A stretch of 64,000 nt of DNA from Ruminococcus_G sp964621905 (GTDB taxonomy: Bacteria; Bacillota; Clostridia; Lachnospirales; Lachnospiraceae), in the NCBI GenBank assembly GCA_964621905.1, contig CAZUNG010000005.1, positions 124,001 through 188,000 on the forward strand, given 5' to 3'. Positions 51,412 through 59,340 of the stretch are shown piece after piece. The position numbers and the translations under genes were made by a program. Positions within the stretch are counted from its first letter, which is position 1; each line of letters begins with the position of its first letter. The notes beneath the pieces are model-generated. The model saw nothing but the letters and a program-made list of their open reading frames with translations, was not told the origin of the DNA and made no database searches.

Positions 51412-52171
51412 ACTGAAAGGAATTATCTTTGACTGGGCGGGGACGACAGTTGATTATGGCTGTTTTGCACCGGTACAGGCATTCGTGGAAGTGTTCAGGC
51501 ATTATGGAATGGAACCGACAATGGATGAAGTGCGTGAACCGATGGGAATGCTCAAGATTGATCATATTAAAACGATGCTCGCAATGCCGAGGATCAGACA
51601 GGAATGGATTTTGAAGTATGGGACTGGGCCGGATGACGAAAGTGCACAGGCTATGTATGGATTGTTTGAGGAAAAACTGTTTGGAATTTTAAAGGATTTT
51701 GCCGAGCCGAAGCCTGGGGTCTGCCAGCTGGTGTCAGAGCTGCGTTCCCACGGAATTGCCGTCGGATCGACGACCGGCTATACGGATGAGATGATGAATA
51801 TCGTGGCTCCAATCGCAGAACGGAAAGGCTATCGTCCGGATGTGTGGTTCACTCCGGATTCCACCGGTCAGAAAGGCCGCCCATATCCTTACATGATCTT
51901 TCGGAATATGGAGGCGCTTTTGCTTACGGATGTCAGAAATGTCGCAAAGGTAGGGGATACGGTATCCGATATCAGGGAAGGAAAAAATGCCGGTGTGTGG
52001 ACTATCGGGGTGATAAGCGGCAGTTCAGAGATGGGGCTTACCCGGCAGGAATACGAGACGATGGATGGAAAAGAGCGCAGGATACGTGAAGAAAAAATAC
52101 GGGAGAGGTTCCTGGCAGCGGGTGCTGATCAGGTGATTCTGAATCTGGAGGAGATTCTTGAATTGATCTGA
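51401..52171 (+). CDS. phnX: Phosphonoacetaldehyde hydrolase (phosphonatase) PhnX
   Basis: PhnX breaks the C-P bond of phosphonoacetaldehyde to acetaldehyde and phosphate. The 256-residue HAD-family enzyme has the nucleophile Asp11 in IIFDWAGTTVD, the Schiff-base Lys52 in EPMGMLKIDHIK, and a HAD motif with KVGDTVSDI. The Asp and Lys positions match the studied Bacillus cereus enzyme to within one residue. It ends the operon, and no phosphate regulator or Pho box is visible. Confidence 0.97.
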   Translation: MNGKLKGIIFDWAGTTVDYGCFAPVQAFVEVFRHYGMEPTMDEVREPMGMLKIDHIKTMLAMPRIRQEWILKYGTGPDDESAQAMYGLFEEKLFGILKDFAEPKPGVCQLVSELRSHGIAVGSTTGYTDEMMNIVAPIAERKGYRPDVWFTPDSTGQKGRPYPYMIFRNMEALLLTDVRNVAKVGDTVSDIREGKNAGVWTIGVISGSSEMGLTRQEYETMDGKERRIREEKIRERFLAAGADQVILNLEEILELI

Positions 52172-52228
52172 AAAGGAACTGAATGACCGATTCTGATGGA
52201 ATGAGAACGTACGGCCGGCAAATAGAGA

Positions 52229-52257
52229 TTTACAAACTTCGGGAAAACAGGTATAAT
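52229..52257 (+). promoter_or_regulatory. Promoter of the small acidic membrane protein gene
   Basis: TTTACA (52229-52234), a 17-base spacer and a perfect TATAAT (52252-52257) lie 34 bp before the gene. Confidence 0.75.
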
Positions 52258-52291
52258 GATTACCATCGACTAATACGAAGGAAGGTAAATT

Positions 52292-52699
52292 ATGCAAGGT
52301 GGAAATGAGAAATTTTCTTACATTCTGCGTACGGTGGCGGGGGCATATCTGTGTTACCTGTCTTACAGCATTCTCCGCGCTGTCATGAATGGGGAAACAG
52401 AAGGGCACAGTGTGCTGGTGTCAGTCTGTGCAGTCGTTTTTATTATCATCGGTGTCATTCTGATGATAGCGGGTGTACGCGGTATGAAAACGGTCAGTCA
52501 GCAGCAGGCGGAAGAAGCCGCACAGGCTGAGGAGGAACAGACGGACGAAGTAGTGGAAACACTGGATGACCAAAGCGTAGAGGCTCTGGAGGATTCATCT
52601 GCAGATATTGCAAAAGAACAGCCAGGGGAAGTTTCTGAAGACCAGCCTTCAGAGACGGCAGAAGAACAGAGTTCAGACAAAGAGGTAACAGAATCATAA
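52292..52699 (+). CDS. Membrane protein with acidic tail, unknown function
   Basis: The 135 residues have two hydrophobic helices (about 8-29 and 40-62) and then a long, very acidic, Glu/Gln/Ser-rich tail of about 65 residues without evident fold. I do not recognise a family. The tail may face the cytosol and act as a flexible or interaction region, which is a guess. It has a good promoter and AAGGAAGG Shine-Dalgarno and stands alone before a terminator. Confidence 0.75.
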   Translation: MQGGNEKFSYILRTVAGAYLCYLSYSILRAVMNGETEGHSVLVSVCAVVFIIIGVILMIAGVRGMKTVSQQQAEEAAQAEEEQTDEVVETLDDQSVEALEDSSADIAKEQPGEVSEDQPSETAEEQSSDKEVTES

Positions 52700-52705
52700 A
52701 GCTTT

Positions 52706-52744
52706 GAAACATGACGGGTCGGCGATGCCGGCCCGTCATGTTTC
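52706..52744 (+). terminator. Terminator after the small acidic membrane protein gene
   Basis: A perfect 13-bp stem joins 52706-52718 to 52732-52744 with a GC-rich inner part. Its arms end in GAAAC/GTTTC, giving a short T-run. Confidence 0.8.
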
Positions 52745-52770
52745 TGTACAAAAGTGAATGGGTGGATAAT

Positions 52771-52813
52771 AAAAACTCTATGTGAAAGATATTCTCAGTC
52801 ACATAGAGTTTTT
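52771..52813. terminator. Bidirectional terminator facing the iolB-like gene
   Basis: A perfect 15-bp stem (52771-52785 with 52799-52813) begins with five A and ends with five T, so it works on both strands. It is mainly placed to end the minus-strand isomerase gene. Confidence 0.88.
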
Positions 52814-52855
52814 ACTTATCCGCTCATCTGAAGTAAGTGATGGATTTCAAAAATA

Positions 52856-53650
52856 TCACATGCTGGATCCGTCCCAGATCTTAGCTTCCGGGTCAAGCAT
52901 CCATGCGTGTGTCTCGTCGTCAATTCGTGTTTTTACCCATGGATTGCCGTCGATGTGGCGGATTCCCCAGGTGTAGCACAGTGCATATCCAGGGCATGCG
53001 ACCATGGGATGTGGTTTTTCTGTGATGACAGCCAGTCCGTTATGACCGATCTCCACAACATCACCGTTTACCCAGCCGGCGCCGTAGCCCTGTGGTTTGT
53101 CAAAACGGAAGAAATAAACTTCTGGTTGCGGATGCCAGTGAGGCGGATAGCTTGACCAGCGTCCAGGCAGGTTTACGACCTCTCCGAGAACCATGTTGGA
53201 GTACGGAGCATTTTCATAGTCAAAGCAGGTTCTTACATTTCTTCTTGTTGTTCCCTGCAGTTCGTCTACACCGCGCGCCCAGGTATCGGTATCTTCCGGC
53301 ATGTACATTTTAGCTTCGAATGTACGGTCATTTAAAGTTTTCTGTACATAGAATACGCTGCTGGCATGAGCAGTGATCGTACAGGTATCGCCTTTGCAGA
53401 GGTGCAGGCAGTAAGGATTGTAGTCAAATGGGTTCGGACGGTCCATCTCAACCGTCTTGCTGCCAAATTCTACTTTGGCTTTGCCCTCGAACATAATCCA
53501 TGCCATTTCCTTTTCTGTTTCCTGGAATGTGTAAGTGTCTCCTTCTTCCATAATCAGGAGAGCTACATCCATCATCGCTTTGATTCCTTCGCCTTCATCG
53601 AGACGCAGATATTCGTTATAACCACGTACAGGATCTTTTGAAATATACAT
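52856..53650 (-). CDS. iolB: 5-deoxy-glucuronate isomerase (IolB/KduI family)
   Basis: The 264-residue bicupin matches IolB, which converts 5-deoxy-D-glucuronate to 5-dehydro-2-deoxy-D-gluconate in myo-inositol breakdown. The metal site is visible in YPPHWHPQPEVYFFRF, and ACPGYALCYTWGIRHI holds a further His. No other inositol gene lies in the window, which is unusual. It could serve a distant iol set or act on a related uronate. ATG 53650 follows GGGAGG by eight bases on the minus strand. Confidence 0.88.
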   Translation of the reverse strand: MYISKDPVRGYNEYLRLDEGEGIKAMMDVALLIMEEGDTYTFQETEKEMAWIMFEGKAKVEFGSKTVEMDRPNPFDYNPYCLHLCKGDTCTITAHASSVFYVQKTLNDRTFEAKMYMPEDTDTWARGVDELQGTTRRNVRTCFDYENAPYSNMVLGEVVNLPGRWSSYPPHWHPQPEVYFFRFDKPQGYGAGWVNGDVVEIGHNGLAVITEKPHPMVACPGYALCYTWGIRHIDGNPWVKTRIDDETHAWMLDPEAKIWDGSSM

Positions 53651-53748
53651 TATGTATACCTCCCTTTCCTTAAAATATGATTGGTACTAAATATATGTAC
53701 TAGTAACATTTTGACAGAGAATAAAAGGTACGTCAAGAGTTAAATGGG

Positions 53749-54276
53749 TTAGTACTTTTTCTTTTTCCGGCGTTTTTTCTTTTTTCGGTCAGTGCTGCCG
53801 AGCAGCGCGGTATAACAGATGATCCGAACCAGCGTGATTCCGAAGAATGCGCCGACGCAGTCGATGGCGACATCACGTTTTGACGGTCCCCGGCCTTCTA
53901 CAAGGCTCTGATGATACTCGTCGGTGCATGCGAAGCCGAAACAGATAAGACCTGCCACAAACAGCAGCGGAAATCCCCGCAGGCCGTATACATACAGCGG
54001 AAAAGAGATTGCGACAGCAAGACAAAAGTATACCGTCATATGTGCAAGCTTCCGGATATAGATATGAATTTTATCAATATAATAATCCACGCCGTTGACG
54101 GAAAGGTCTTTGTCCAGAATCTTGGCTCCGATGGTGACGATCTGATAGCTGACTTTATAGCTGAGTTCACTGGACTCTTCCCCCGGCATTGCTGAAAAAG
54201 AAAAAATGATGTACATCATGATAATTGCCGGGAGAAAAGAAAGGGGTTTCAATAAAAAAATAATAAAACGCTTCAT
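53749..54276 (-). CDS. VanZ-like family membrane protein
   Basis: The 175 residues contain about four transmembrane helices. The central HIYIRKLAHMTVYFCLAVAISFPLY and the segment FACTDEYHQSLVEGRGPSKRDVAIDCVGAFFGI are the VanZ-like signature, with the conserved Asp-Glu-x-His-Gln and Arg-x-x-x-x-D-x-x-x-D. The tail is a run of Lys and Arg. VanZ itself gives low-level teicoplanin resistance, but most relatives are of unknown role. It is a single gene, divergent from thyA. Confidence 0.9.
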   Translation of the reverse strand: MKRFIIFLLKPLSFLPAIIMMYIIFSFSAMPGEESSELSYKVSYQIVTIGAKILDKDLSVNGVDYYIDKIHIYIRKLAHMTVYFCLAVAISFPLYVYGLRGFPLLFVAGLICFGFACTDEYHQSLVEGRGPSKRDVAIDCVGAFFGITLVRIICYTALLGSTDRKKKKRRKKKKY

Positions 54277-54358
54277 AAATTAAGCTCCTCCAAAATTATG
54301 CCCTACACTATAGCATGACTTTTGGCGGATGTCAAAACTTCATTTAGATTCCTTTTAC

Positions 54359-54387
54359 TTGAATTCGGACAGGGGGTATATTATAAT
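54359..54387 (+). promoter_or_regulatory. thyA-folA promoter
   Basis: TTGAAT (54359-54364), a 17-base spacer and a perfect TATAAT (54382-54387) lie 34 bp before thyA. Confidence 0.75.
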
Positions 54388-54421
54388 CAAAGAAGAATCA
54401 TAACACAGAAAGGGCGGTACG

Positions 54422-55270
54422 ATGAGTTTAGCAGATCATTTATTCATAGATATGTGTACAGATATAATAGAAAACGGCTTCAGCACAGAGGGAGAAAAAG
54501 TACGCCCCGTATGGGAGGATGGGACTCCGGCTTATACAGTCAAACGATTTGGCGTAGTCAACAGATACGATCTGTCAAAAGAATTTCCGGCGCTGACGCT
54601 GCGCAGGACGGCATTGAAAAGTGCATTTGATGAGATTCTGTGGATATGGCAGAAGAAATCCAATAATATTAAAGATCTGAACAGTCATATCTGGGACAGC
54701 TGGGCAGATGAAGACGGTTCGATCGGAAAAGCCTATGGATACCAGCTCGGTGTAAAGCATGAGTATAGAGAAGGTTCTATGGACCAGGTGGACCGTGTCC
54801 TGTTTGATCTGAAGAACAATCCATACAGCAGGCGCATTATGACCAATATCTATGTGCATCAGGATCTGCATGAAATGAATCTTTATCCGTGTGCGTACTC
54901 CATGACATTTAATGTGACTCAGGAAAAGGACAGCAGCAGGCTGACGCTGAATGCGGTCTTAAACCAGCGCTCACAGGATGTACTGGCGGCTAATAACTGG
55001 AACGTATCCCAGTATTCCCTGCTGCTTATGATGATCGCGCAGGTCTGTGGGATGAAGGCGGGAGAGCTGCTGCATGTGATAGCGGACGCACACATTTATG
55101 ACCGGCACATACCGCTTGTCAAAGAATTGATTTCACGTCCGGTTCATGACGCACCGAAGGTGTGGCTGAATCCCGAGGTGACAGATTTTTATGAATTTAC
55201 AGTAGAAGATCTTCATGTGGAGGGATATGAAGCGGGACCGCAGATCAAAAATATTCCGATTGCAGTGTAG
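54422..55270 (+). CDS. thyA: Thymidylate synthase ThyA
   Basis: ThyA methylates dUMP to dTMP with methylene-THF and releases dihydrofolate. The 282 residues have the catalytic Cys157 in LYPCAYSMTFNV, the dUMP-binding QRSQDVLAANNWN, and HIYDRHI near the C-terminus. Length fits the classical family, with a small variation in the insert region. The next gene, 24 bp away, is dihydrofolate reductase, which recycles the cofactor. Confidence 0.98.
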   Translation: MSLADHLFIDMCTDIIENGFSTEGEKVRPVWEDGTPAYTVKRFGVVNRYDLSKEFPALTLRRTALKSAFDEILWIWQKKSNNIKDLNSHIWDSWADEDGSIGKAYGYQLGVKHEYREGSMDQVDRVLFDLKNNPYSRRIMTNIYVHQDLHEMNLYPCAYSMTFNVTQEKDSSRLTLNAVLNQRSQDVLAANNWNVSQYSLLLMMIAQVCGMKAGELLHVIADAHIYDRHIPLVKELISRPVHDAPKVWLNPEVTDFYEFTVEDLHVEGYEAGPQIKNIPIAV

Positions 55271-55294
55271 AAAAAGAAAGGGACAGGAACTCTT

Positions 55295-55795
55295 ATGAAT
55301 ATGATATTGTCGGCAGATTTAAACTGGGGGATCGGGTGCAACAACAAGCTGCTGGTTTCGATTCCTTCAGACATGAAGTTCTTTCGCGAGGAGACGACCG
55401 GGAAAGTTGTTGTGATGGGAAGGAAGACCTTGGAAAGCTTTCCGAACGGCATGCCCCTGAAAAACCGCACGAATATTGTACTGACTCAGAACCCGGATTT
55501 TGATGTCAAGGGCGCAGTCGTTCTTCACAGCCGGGAGGCACTGCTGGAGGAACTGAAGAAATACCGGGATGACGAAATCTATGTGATCGGCGGAGAGAGC
55601 ATCTATCGGATGATGCTTCCGTACTGTGATACGGTGCACGTGACAAAGATCAATTTTGTCTATGAGGCAGATACACACTTTCCGAATCTGGATGAGATGC
55701 CGGAATGGGAAATTACGGCGACAAGTGAGGAACAGACATATTTTGACCTGGAATTTACGTTTGTAAAGTATGAACGGAAAAAGAAAACAGTCTGA
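55295..55795 (+). CDS. folA: Dihydrofolate reductase
   Basis: The 166-residue enzyme reduces dihydrofolate to tetrahydrofolate with NADPH. It shows the N-terminal ILSADLNWGIGCNNKL, the catalytic acidic position in SDMKFFREET, the NADPH-binding VVMGRKTLESFP, and YVIGGESIYRMMLPYCD. It follows thyA directly, the common thyA-folA pairing that keeps the folate cycle balanced. Confidence 0.97.
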   Translation: MNMILSADLNWGIGCNNKLLVSIPSDMKFFREETTGKVVVMGRKTLESFPNGMPLKNRTNIVLTQNPDFDVKGAVVLHSREALLEELKKYRDDEIYVIGGESIYRMMLPYCDTVHVTKINFVYEADTHFPNLDEMPEWEITATSEEQTYFDLEFTFVKYERKKKTV

Positions 55796-55819
55796 CAGAC
55801 TGATGATGAGAGGCAGCAC

Positions 55820-57064
55820 ATGAAAAGCAATGAATGGTATGAATTGGGAGAGCAGATTCGTGATATGGTACAGTCTGCTGTGGATTCCAAGAATTTCAGC
55901 CAATTGAATAAGACAGTCAGCAGCACGATCAATAAAGCGGTAGATTCTGCGGTTGACGGTGTGAAACAGGGGATGAAAAAGGCGACAGACGCATATGAGA
56001 CACAGAATTCCCGAACTTATGAACGGTATCCGAATAAGGAAGTCAAAGGGAATTTTCGAAATGCAAACTACAGCACGCAGCTTGTGCGCGGGGTTCCTTA
56101 TAATACAGCGATTTTTGCGCGTTCACCACAGGGCAGGATCGCGGGACCGGTGATGGCCGCAACGGGATTTTCTTTTGGCGGCATTTTTATCGTGATGGCG
56201 CTGGCATTCCTGGCCATGGGGCTTGTGGCCGGTGCGTTTGGGATCACACTTACCGGGGGAATCTTTACGCTGCTCGGCATTGCCGGCATGATCGTCGGAA
56301 GCGTGGGTGCGTCTGCCTACGGAAGAGTTCGGCGGTTTAAGAAATATATCCGTCAGATCGGGGACCGGGGCTACTGTTCCTTCCAGGAGCTGAGTTCGGC
56401 GGTTGGAAAACCAAAAGAATTTGTAAAAAAAGATGTCAAGGTGATGATTCATAAGGGCATGTTCCTTCAGGGGCATATCGATAAACAGCAGACATGTCTG
56501 ATTGTGACGCAGCAGGACTATGAACAGTATCTGAACGCACAGAGGGAACTGGAACTCCGGCAGGCAGCGGCCGCCGACAGAAAATCTGCGCCCCAGGACA
56601 GCAAGCTTGGTGATGAATGTGAGAAGATTGTGGAGGAGGGCCAGCGGTATATTCTGCGTATCCATCAGGCAAATGATGCCATTCTGGATGACGAGATGTC
56701 GGAAAAGCTCTCAAGGCTTGAGCTGATCATGACGAAAATCTTTTCACAGGTAGAGAAAGATCCGGATATTGCACCGGAAATGCATAAATTCATGAACTAT
56801 TATCTTCCGACAACAACGAAGCTGATCGATGCCTATCAGGAGCTGGATGATCAGTTTGTGGAAGGCACCAACATTGCCGGTACAAAAAAAGAGATTGAAA
56901 ACACACTCGATACCATCAACGGGGCATTTGAAAAACTGCTTGACCGGTTTTTCCAGGATACAGCCTGGGATATTTCATCGGATATCACTGTGATGAAATC
57001 CATGCTGGCACAGGAGGGACTGGTGGATGAAGGACTGAAAATGCCGACTTCGACGAAAGGATAG
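55820..57064 (+). CDS. XpaC-like protein (5-bromo-4-chloroindolyl phosphate hydrolysis family)
   Basis: The 414 residues have an amphipathic N-terminal region, two hydrophobic segments at about 108-155 (GGIFIVMALAFLAMGLVAGAFG...), a winged-helix-like stretch (YCSFQELSSAVGKPKEFVKKDVKVMI), and a helical C-terminal half with the XpaC features. The family name comes from a Bacillus phenotype, not a proven enzyme. It is typically paired with TelA, as here 14 bp downstream. A joint role in envelope stress is suggested but unproven. Confidence 0.85.
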   Translation: MKSNEWYELGEQIRDMVQSAVDSKNFSQLNKTVSSTINKAVDSAVDGVKQGMKKATDAYETQNSRTYERYPNKEVKGNFRNANYSTQLVRGVPYNTAIFARSPQGRIAGPVMAATGFSFGGIFIVMALAFLAMGLVAGAFGITLTGGIFTLLGIAGMIVGSVGASAYGRVRRFKKYIRQIGDRGYCSFQELSSAVGKPKEFVKKDVKVMIHKGMFLQGHIDKQQTCLIVTQQDYEQYLNAQRELELRQAAAADRKSAPQDSKLGDECEKIVEEGQRYILRIHQANDAILDDEMSEKLSRLELIMTKIFSQVEKDPDIAPEMHKFMNYYLPTTTKLIDAYQELDDQFVEGTNIAGTKKEIENTLDTINGAFEKLLDRFFQDTAWDISSDITVMKSMLAQEGLVDEGLKMPTSTKG

Positions 57065-57078
57065 GAAAGAGAACAGCC

Positions 57079-58221
57079 ATGAGTGATGAATTTAAAGAGT
57101 TTACAGCAACACCGACACTGACGTTTGATGTTTTGGAGGATCCACAGGAGCCTGCTGTACAGGCAGCACAGCTGCAGGAGGAGAAACCGTTGGACGACAG
57201 TGTCCTGACGGAAGAAGAGCAAAAGATGGTGGATGAATTTTCGGAAAAAATTGACCTCAATAATTCCAATGCAATCCTCCAGTACGGAGCGGCAACCCAG
57301 AAAAAAATGGCGGATTTCTCCGAGACGGCACTGGAAAACGTAAAGACCAAAGATCTGGGGGAGGTGGGAGACCTTCTCACAAATGTCGTGACGGAGCTGA
57401 AAAGTTTTGATGTGCAGGAGGAGGAAAAGGGATTCCTGGGTCTGTTCAAAAAGACATCCAATAAAATTTCTGCTATGAAAGTAAAATATGATAAAGCGGA
57501 AGTCAATGTCAACAAAATCTGTCAGGTACTGGAAGATCACCAGATTCAGCTGATGAAGGATATCGCGATCCTGGATAAAATGTATGAACTGAACCTGACA
57601 TATTTTAAAGAATTATCCATGTACATTCTTGCGGGGAAAAAGAAACTGCAGAAGGTACAAAGAGAAGAACTGCCGCTGCTGCTGGCGAAAGCAAAACAGA
57701 GCGGACTGCCGGAGGATGCCCAGGCTGCAAAAGATATGGAGTCCCTGTGTCTGCGTTTTGAGAAGAAGATTCATGATCTGGAGCTGACACGTATGATCGC
57801 CATACAGACAGCGCCGCAGATCCGGCTTGTGCAGAGCAGTGACACGGTGATGGTGGAAAAGATCCAGTCGACAGTTGTCAATACAATTCCCCTGTGGAAA
57901 AGTCAGATGGTGATTGCGCTCGGAGTGGCGCATTCGACACAGGCTGCAAAGGCACAGCAGGAAGTGACGGATATGACAAATGAACTTCTGAGACGGAATG
58001 CGGACACGCTGAAGACGGCAACGATTGAGAGCGCGAAAGCATCCGAGCGCGGAATTGTGGATATGGAAACTTTGAAGCACACCAATGAGTCCCTGATTTC
58101 AACGCTGGATGAGGTGATGAAGATCCAGACAGAGGGAAGAGAAAAGCGAAGAGCTGCAGAGGCTGAACTTCAGAGTATGGAAAACCAGTTGAAAAGCAAA
58201 CTGCTGGAAATCAGGCAGTAG
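57079..58221 (+). CDS. TelA family protein (toxic anion resistance)
   Basis: The 380 residues are largely alpha-helical and coiled, with the TelA segments FLGLFKKTSNKISAMKVKYDKAEVNVNKI, LDKMYELNLTYFKELSMYILAGKKKL, and LVQSSDTVMVEKIQSTVVNTIPLWKSQMVIALG. TelA was named for tellurite resistance and relatives affect resistance to antimicrobials and bacteriocins. The true function is unknown. It pairs with the XpaC-like gene and is followed by ispG. Confidence 0.93.
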   Translation: MSDEFKEFTATPTLTFDVLEDPQEPAVQAAQLQEEKPLDDSVLTEEEQKMVDEFSEKIDLNNSNAILQYGAATQKKMADFSETALENVKTKDLGEVGDLLTNVVTELKSFDVQEEEKGFLGLFKKTSNKISAMKVKYDKAEVNVNKICQVLEDHQIQLMKDIAILDKMYELNLTYFKELSMYILAGKKKLQKVQREELPLLLAKAKQSGLPEDAQAAKDMESLCLRFEKKIHDLELTRMIAIQTAPQIRLVQSSDTVMVEKIQSTVVNTIPLWKSQMVIALGVAHSTQAAKAQQEVTDMTNELLRRNADTLKTATIESAKASERGIVDMETLKHTNESLISTLDEVMKIQTEGREKRRAAEAELQSMENQLKSKLLEIRQ

Positions 58222-58283
58222 GCGACAAAAGAGGGTGTTGTCAGAAGATGCGGCATCCTTTTATTTTAGCAGGAGGAAAGAGG

Positions 58284-59339
58284 ATGTATCGGCAGAGAAC
58301 TAAAATAATACAGATTGGCAACCGTTTTATCGGGGGAGGAAATACCGTATTGATTCAGTCTATGACGAATACAAAGACTGAGGATATAAAAACGACAGTG
58401 GAACAGATCCGTGCGCTGACAGCGGCTGGCTGTGAGATTATCCGCTGTGCTGTTCCAACGATGGAGGCGGCCAAAGCCCTTGTGCAGATAAAAAAAGAAA
58501 TAGAAATTCCGCTTGTGGCGGATATCCATTTTGATTACAATCTGGCAATCGCCGCGATCGAAAATGGAGCGGACAAGATTCGGATCAATCCCGGGAATAT
58601 CGGAGGCAGAAATAAGATTCGCGAAGTTGTGAACGCTGCCCGTGAACGCGGGATTCCGATCAGAGTCGGTGTAAACAGTGGTTCCCTTGAAAAAGATCTG
58701 GTGGAAAAATATCAGGGTGTGACGGCTGAGGGACTGGTTGAGAGTGCACTTGATAAAGTTTACATGATAGAAGAACTGGGGTATGACAATCTTGTGGTCA
58801 GCATTAAATCGTCGGATGTGATGATGTGTGCGAGAGCACATGAACTGATTGTCCAGAAAATGAGATATCCGCTGCACGTTGGGATTACGGAGGCCGGCAC
58901 CTTGTTTTCCGGAAATATCAAATCTGCGGCGGGACTTGCGATAATTCTCTCAAAAGGAATCGGCGATACGATTCGGGTTTCTCTGACGGGTGACCCTCTG
59001 GAGGAGATCAAATCGGCAAAATGTATTCTCAAAACGCTGGGACTCAGAAAAGGCGGAATTGAAGTGGTGTCATGCCCGACCTGCGGAAGGACCCAGATTG
59101 ACTTGATTGGGCTGGCAAATGATGTTGAAAATATGGTACAGGATATTCCGCTGGACATTAAGGTCGCGGTGATGGGGTGTGTTGTAAACGGTCCCGGGGA
59201 GGCGAAAGAAGCGGATATCGGAATCGCCGGAGGAAAAGGAGAAGGGCTGCTGATCAAAAAGGGAGAAATCATCAAAAAAGTACCGGAGGCAGAATTGCTG
59301 GCATGTCTGAGGGAAGAATTGGAGAATTGGAAGTCATAA
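58284..59339 (+). CDS. ispG: 4-hydroxy-3-methylbut-2-enyl diphosphate synthase IspG (GcpE)
   Basis: IspG reduces MEcPP to HMBPP in the MEP isoprenoid pathway. The 351-residue protein has a TIM-barrel part (VLIQSMTNTKTED, RINPGNIGG) and an iron-sulfur part with cysteines in SCPTCGRTQ and MGCVVNGPGEAKEADIGIAGG. ATG 58284 has AGGAGG seven bases upstream; the in-frame ATG at 58248 would add twelve residues without family match. The polC start follows after a single base, so the two are tightly linked. Confidence 0.96.
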   Translation: MYRQRTKIIQIGNRFIGGGNTVLIQSMTNTKTEDIKTTVEQIRALTAAGCEIIRCAVPTMEAAKALVQIKKEIEIPLVADIHFDYNLAIAAIENGADKIRINPGNIGGRNKIREVVNAARERGIPIRVGVNSGSLEKDLVEKYQGVTAEGLVESALDKVYMIEELGYDNLVVSIKSSDVMMCARAHELIVQKMRYPLHVGITEAGTLFSGNIKSAAGLAIILSKGIGDTIRVSLTGDPLEEIKSAKCILKTLGLRKGGIEVVSCPTCGRTQIDLIGLANDVENMVQDIPLDIKVAVMGCVVNGPGEAKEADIGIAGGKGEGLLIKKGEIIKKVPEAELLACLREELENWKS

Positions 59340-59340
59340 T

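Noticed and set aside
53672..53710. Repeated GTAC/ACTAGT elements upstream of the iolB-like gene as an operator
   Set aside because: Short AT-rich partial repeats without clear symmetry; not enough to call a site.
58248..58283. Upstream ATG for ispG
   Set aside because: The extra residues have no family match, and AGGAGG at 58271-58276 would be inside the gene; ATG 58284 has ideal spacing.
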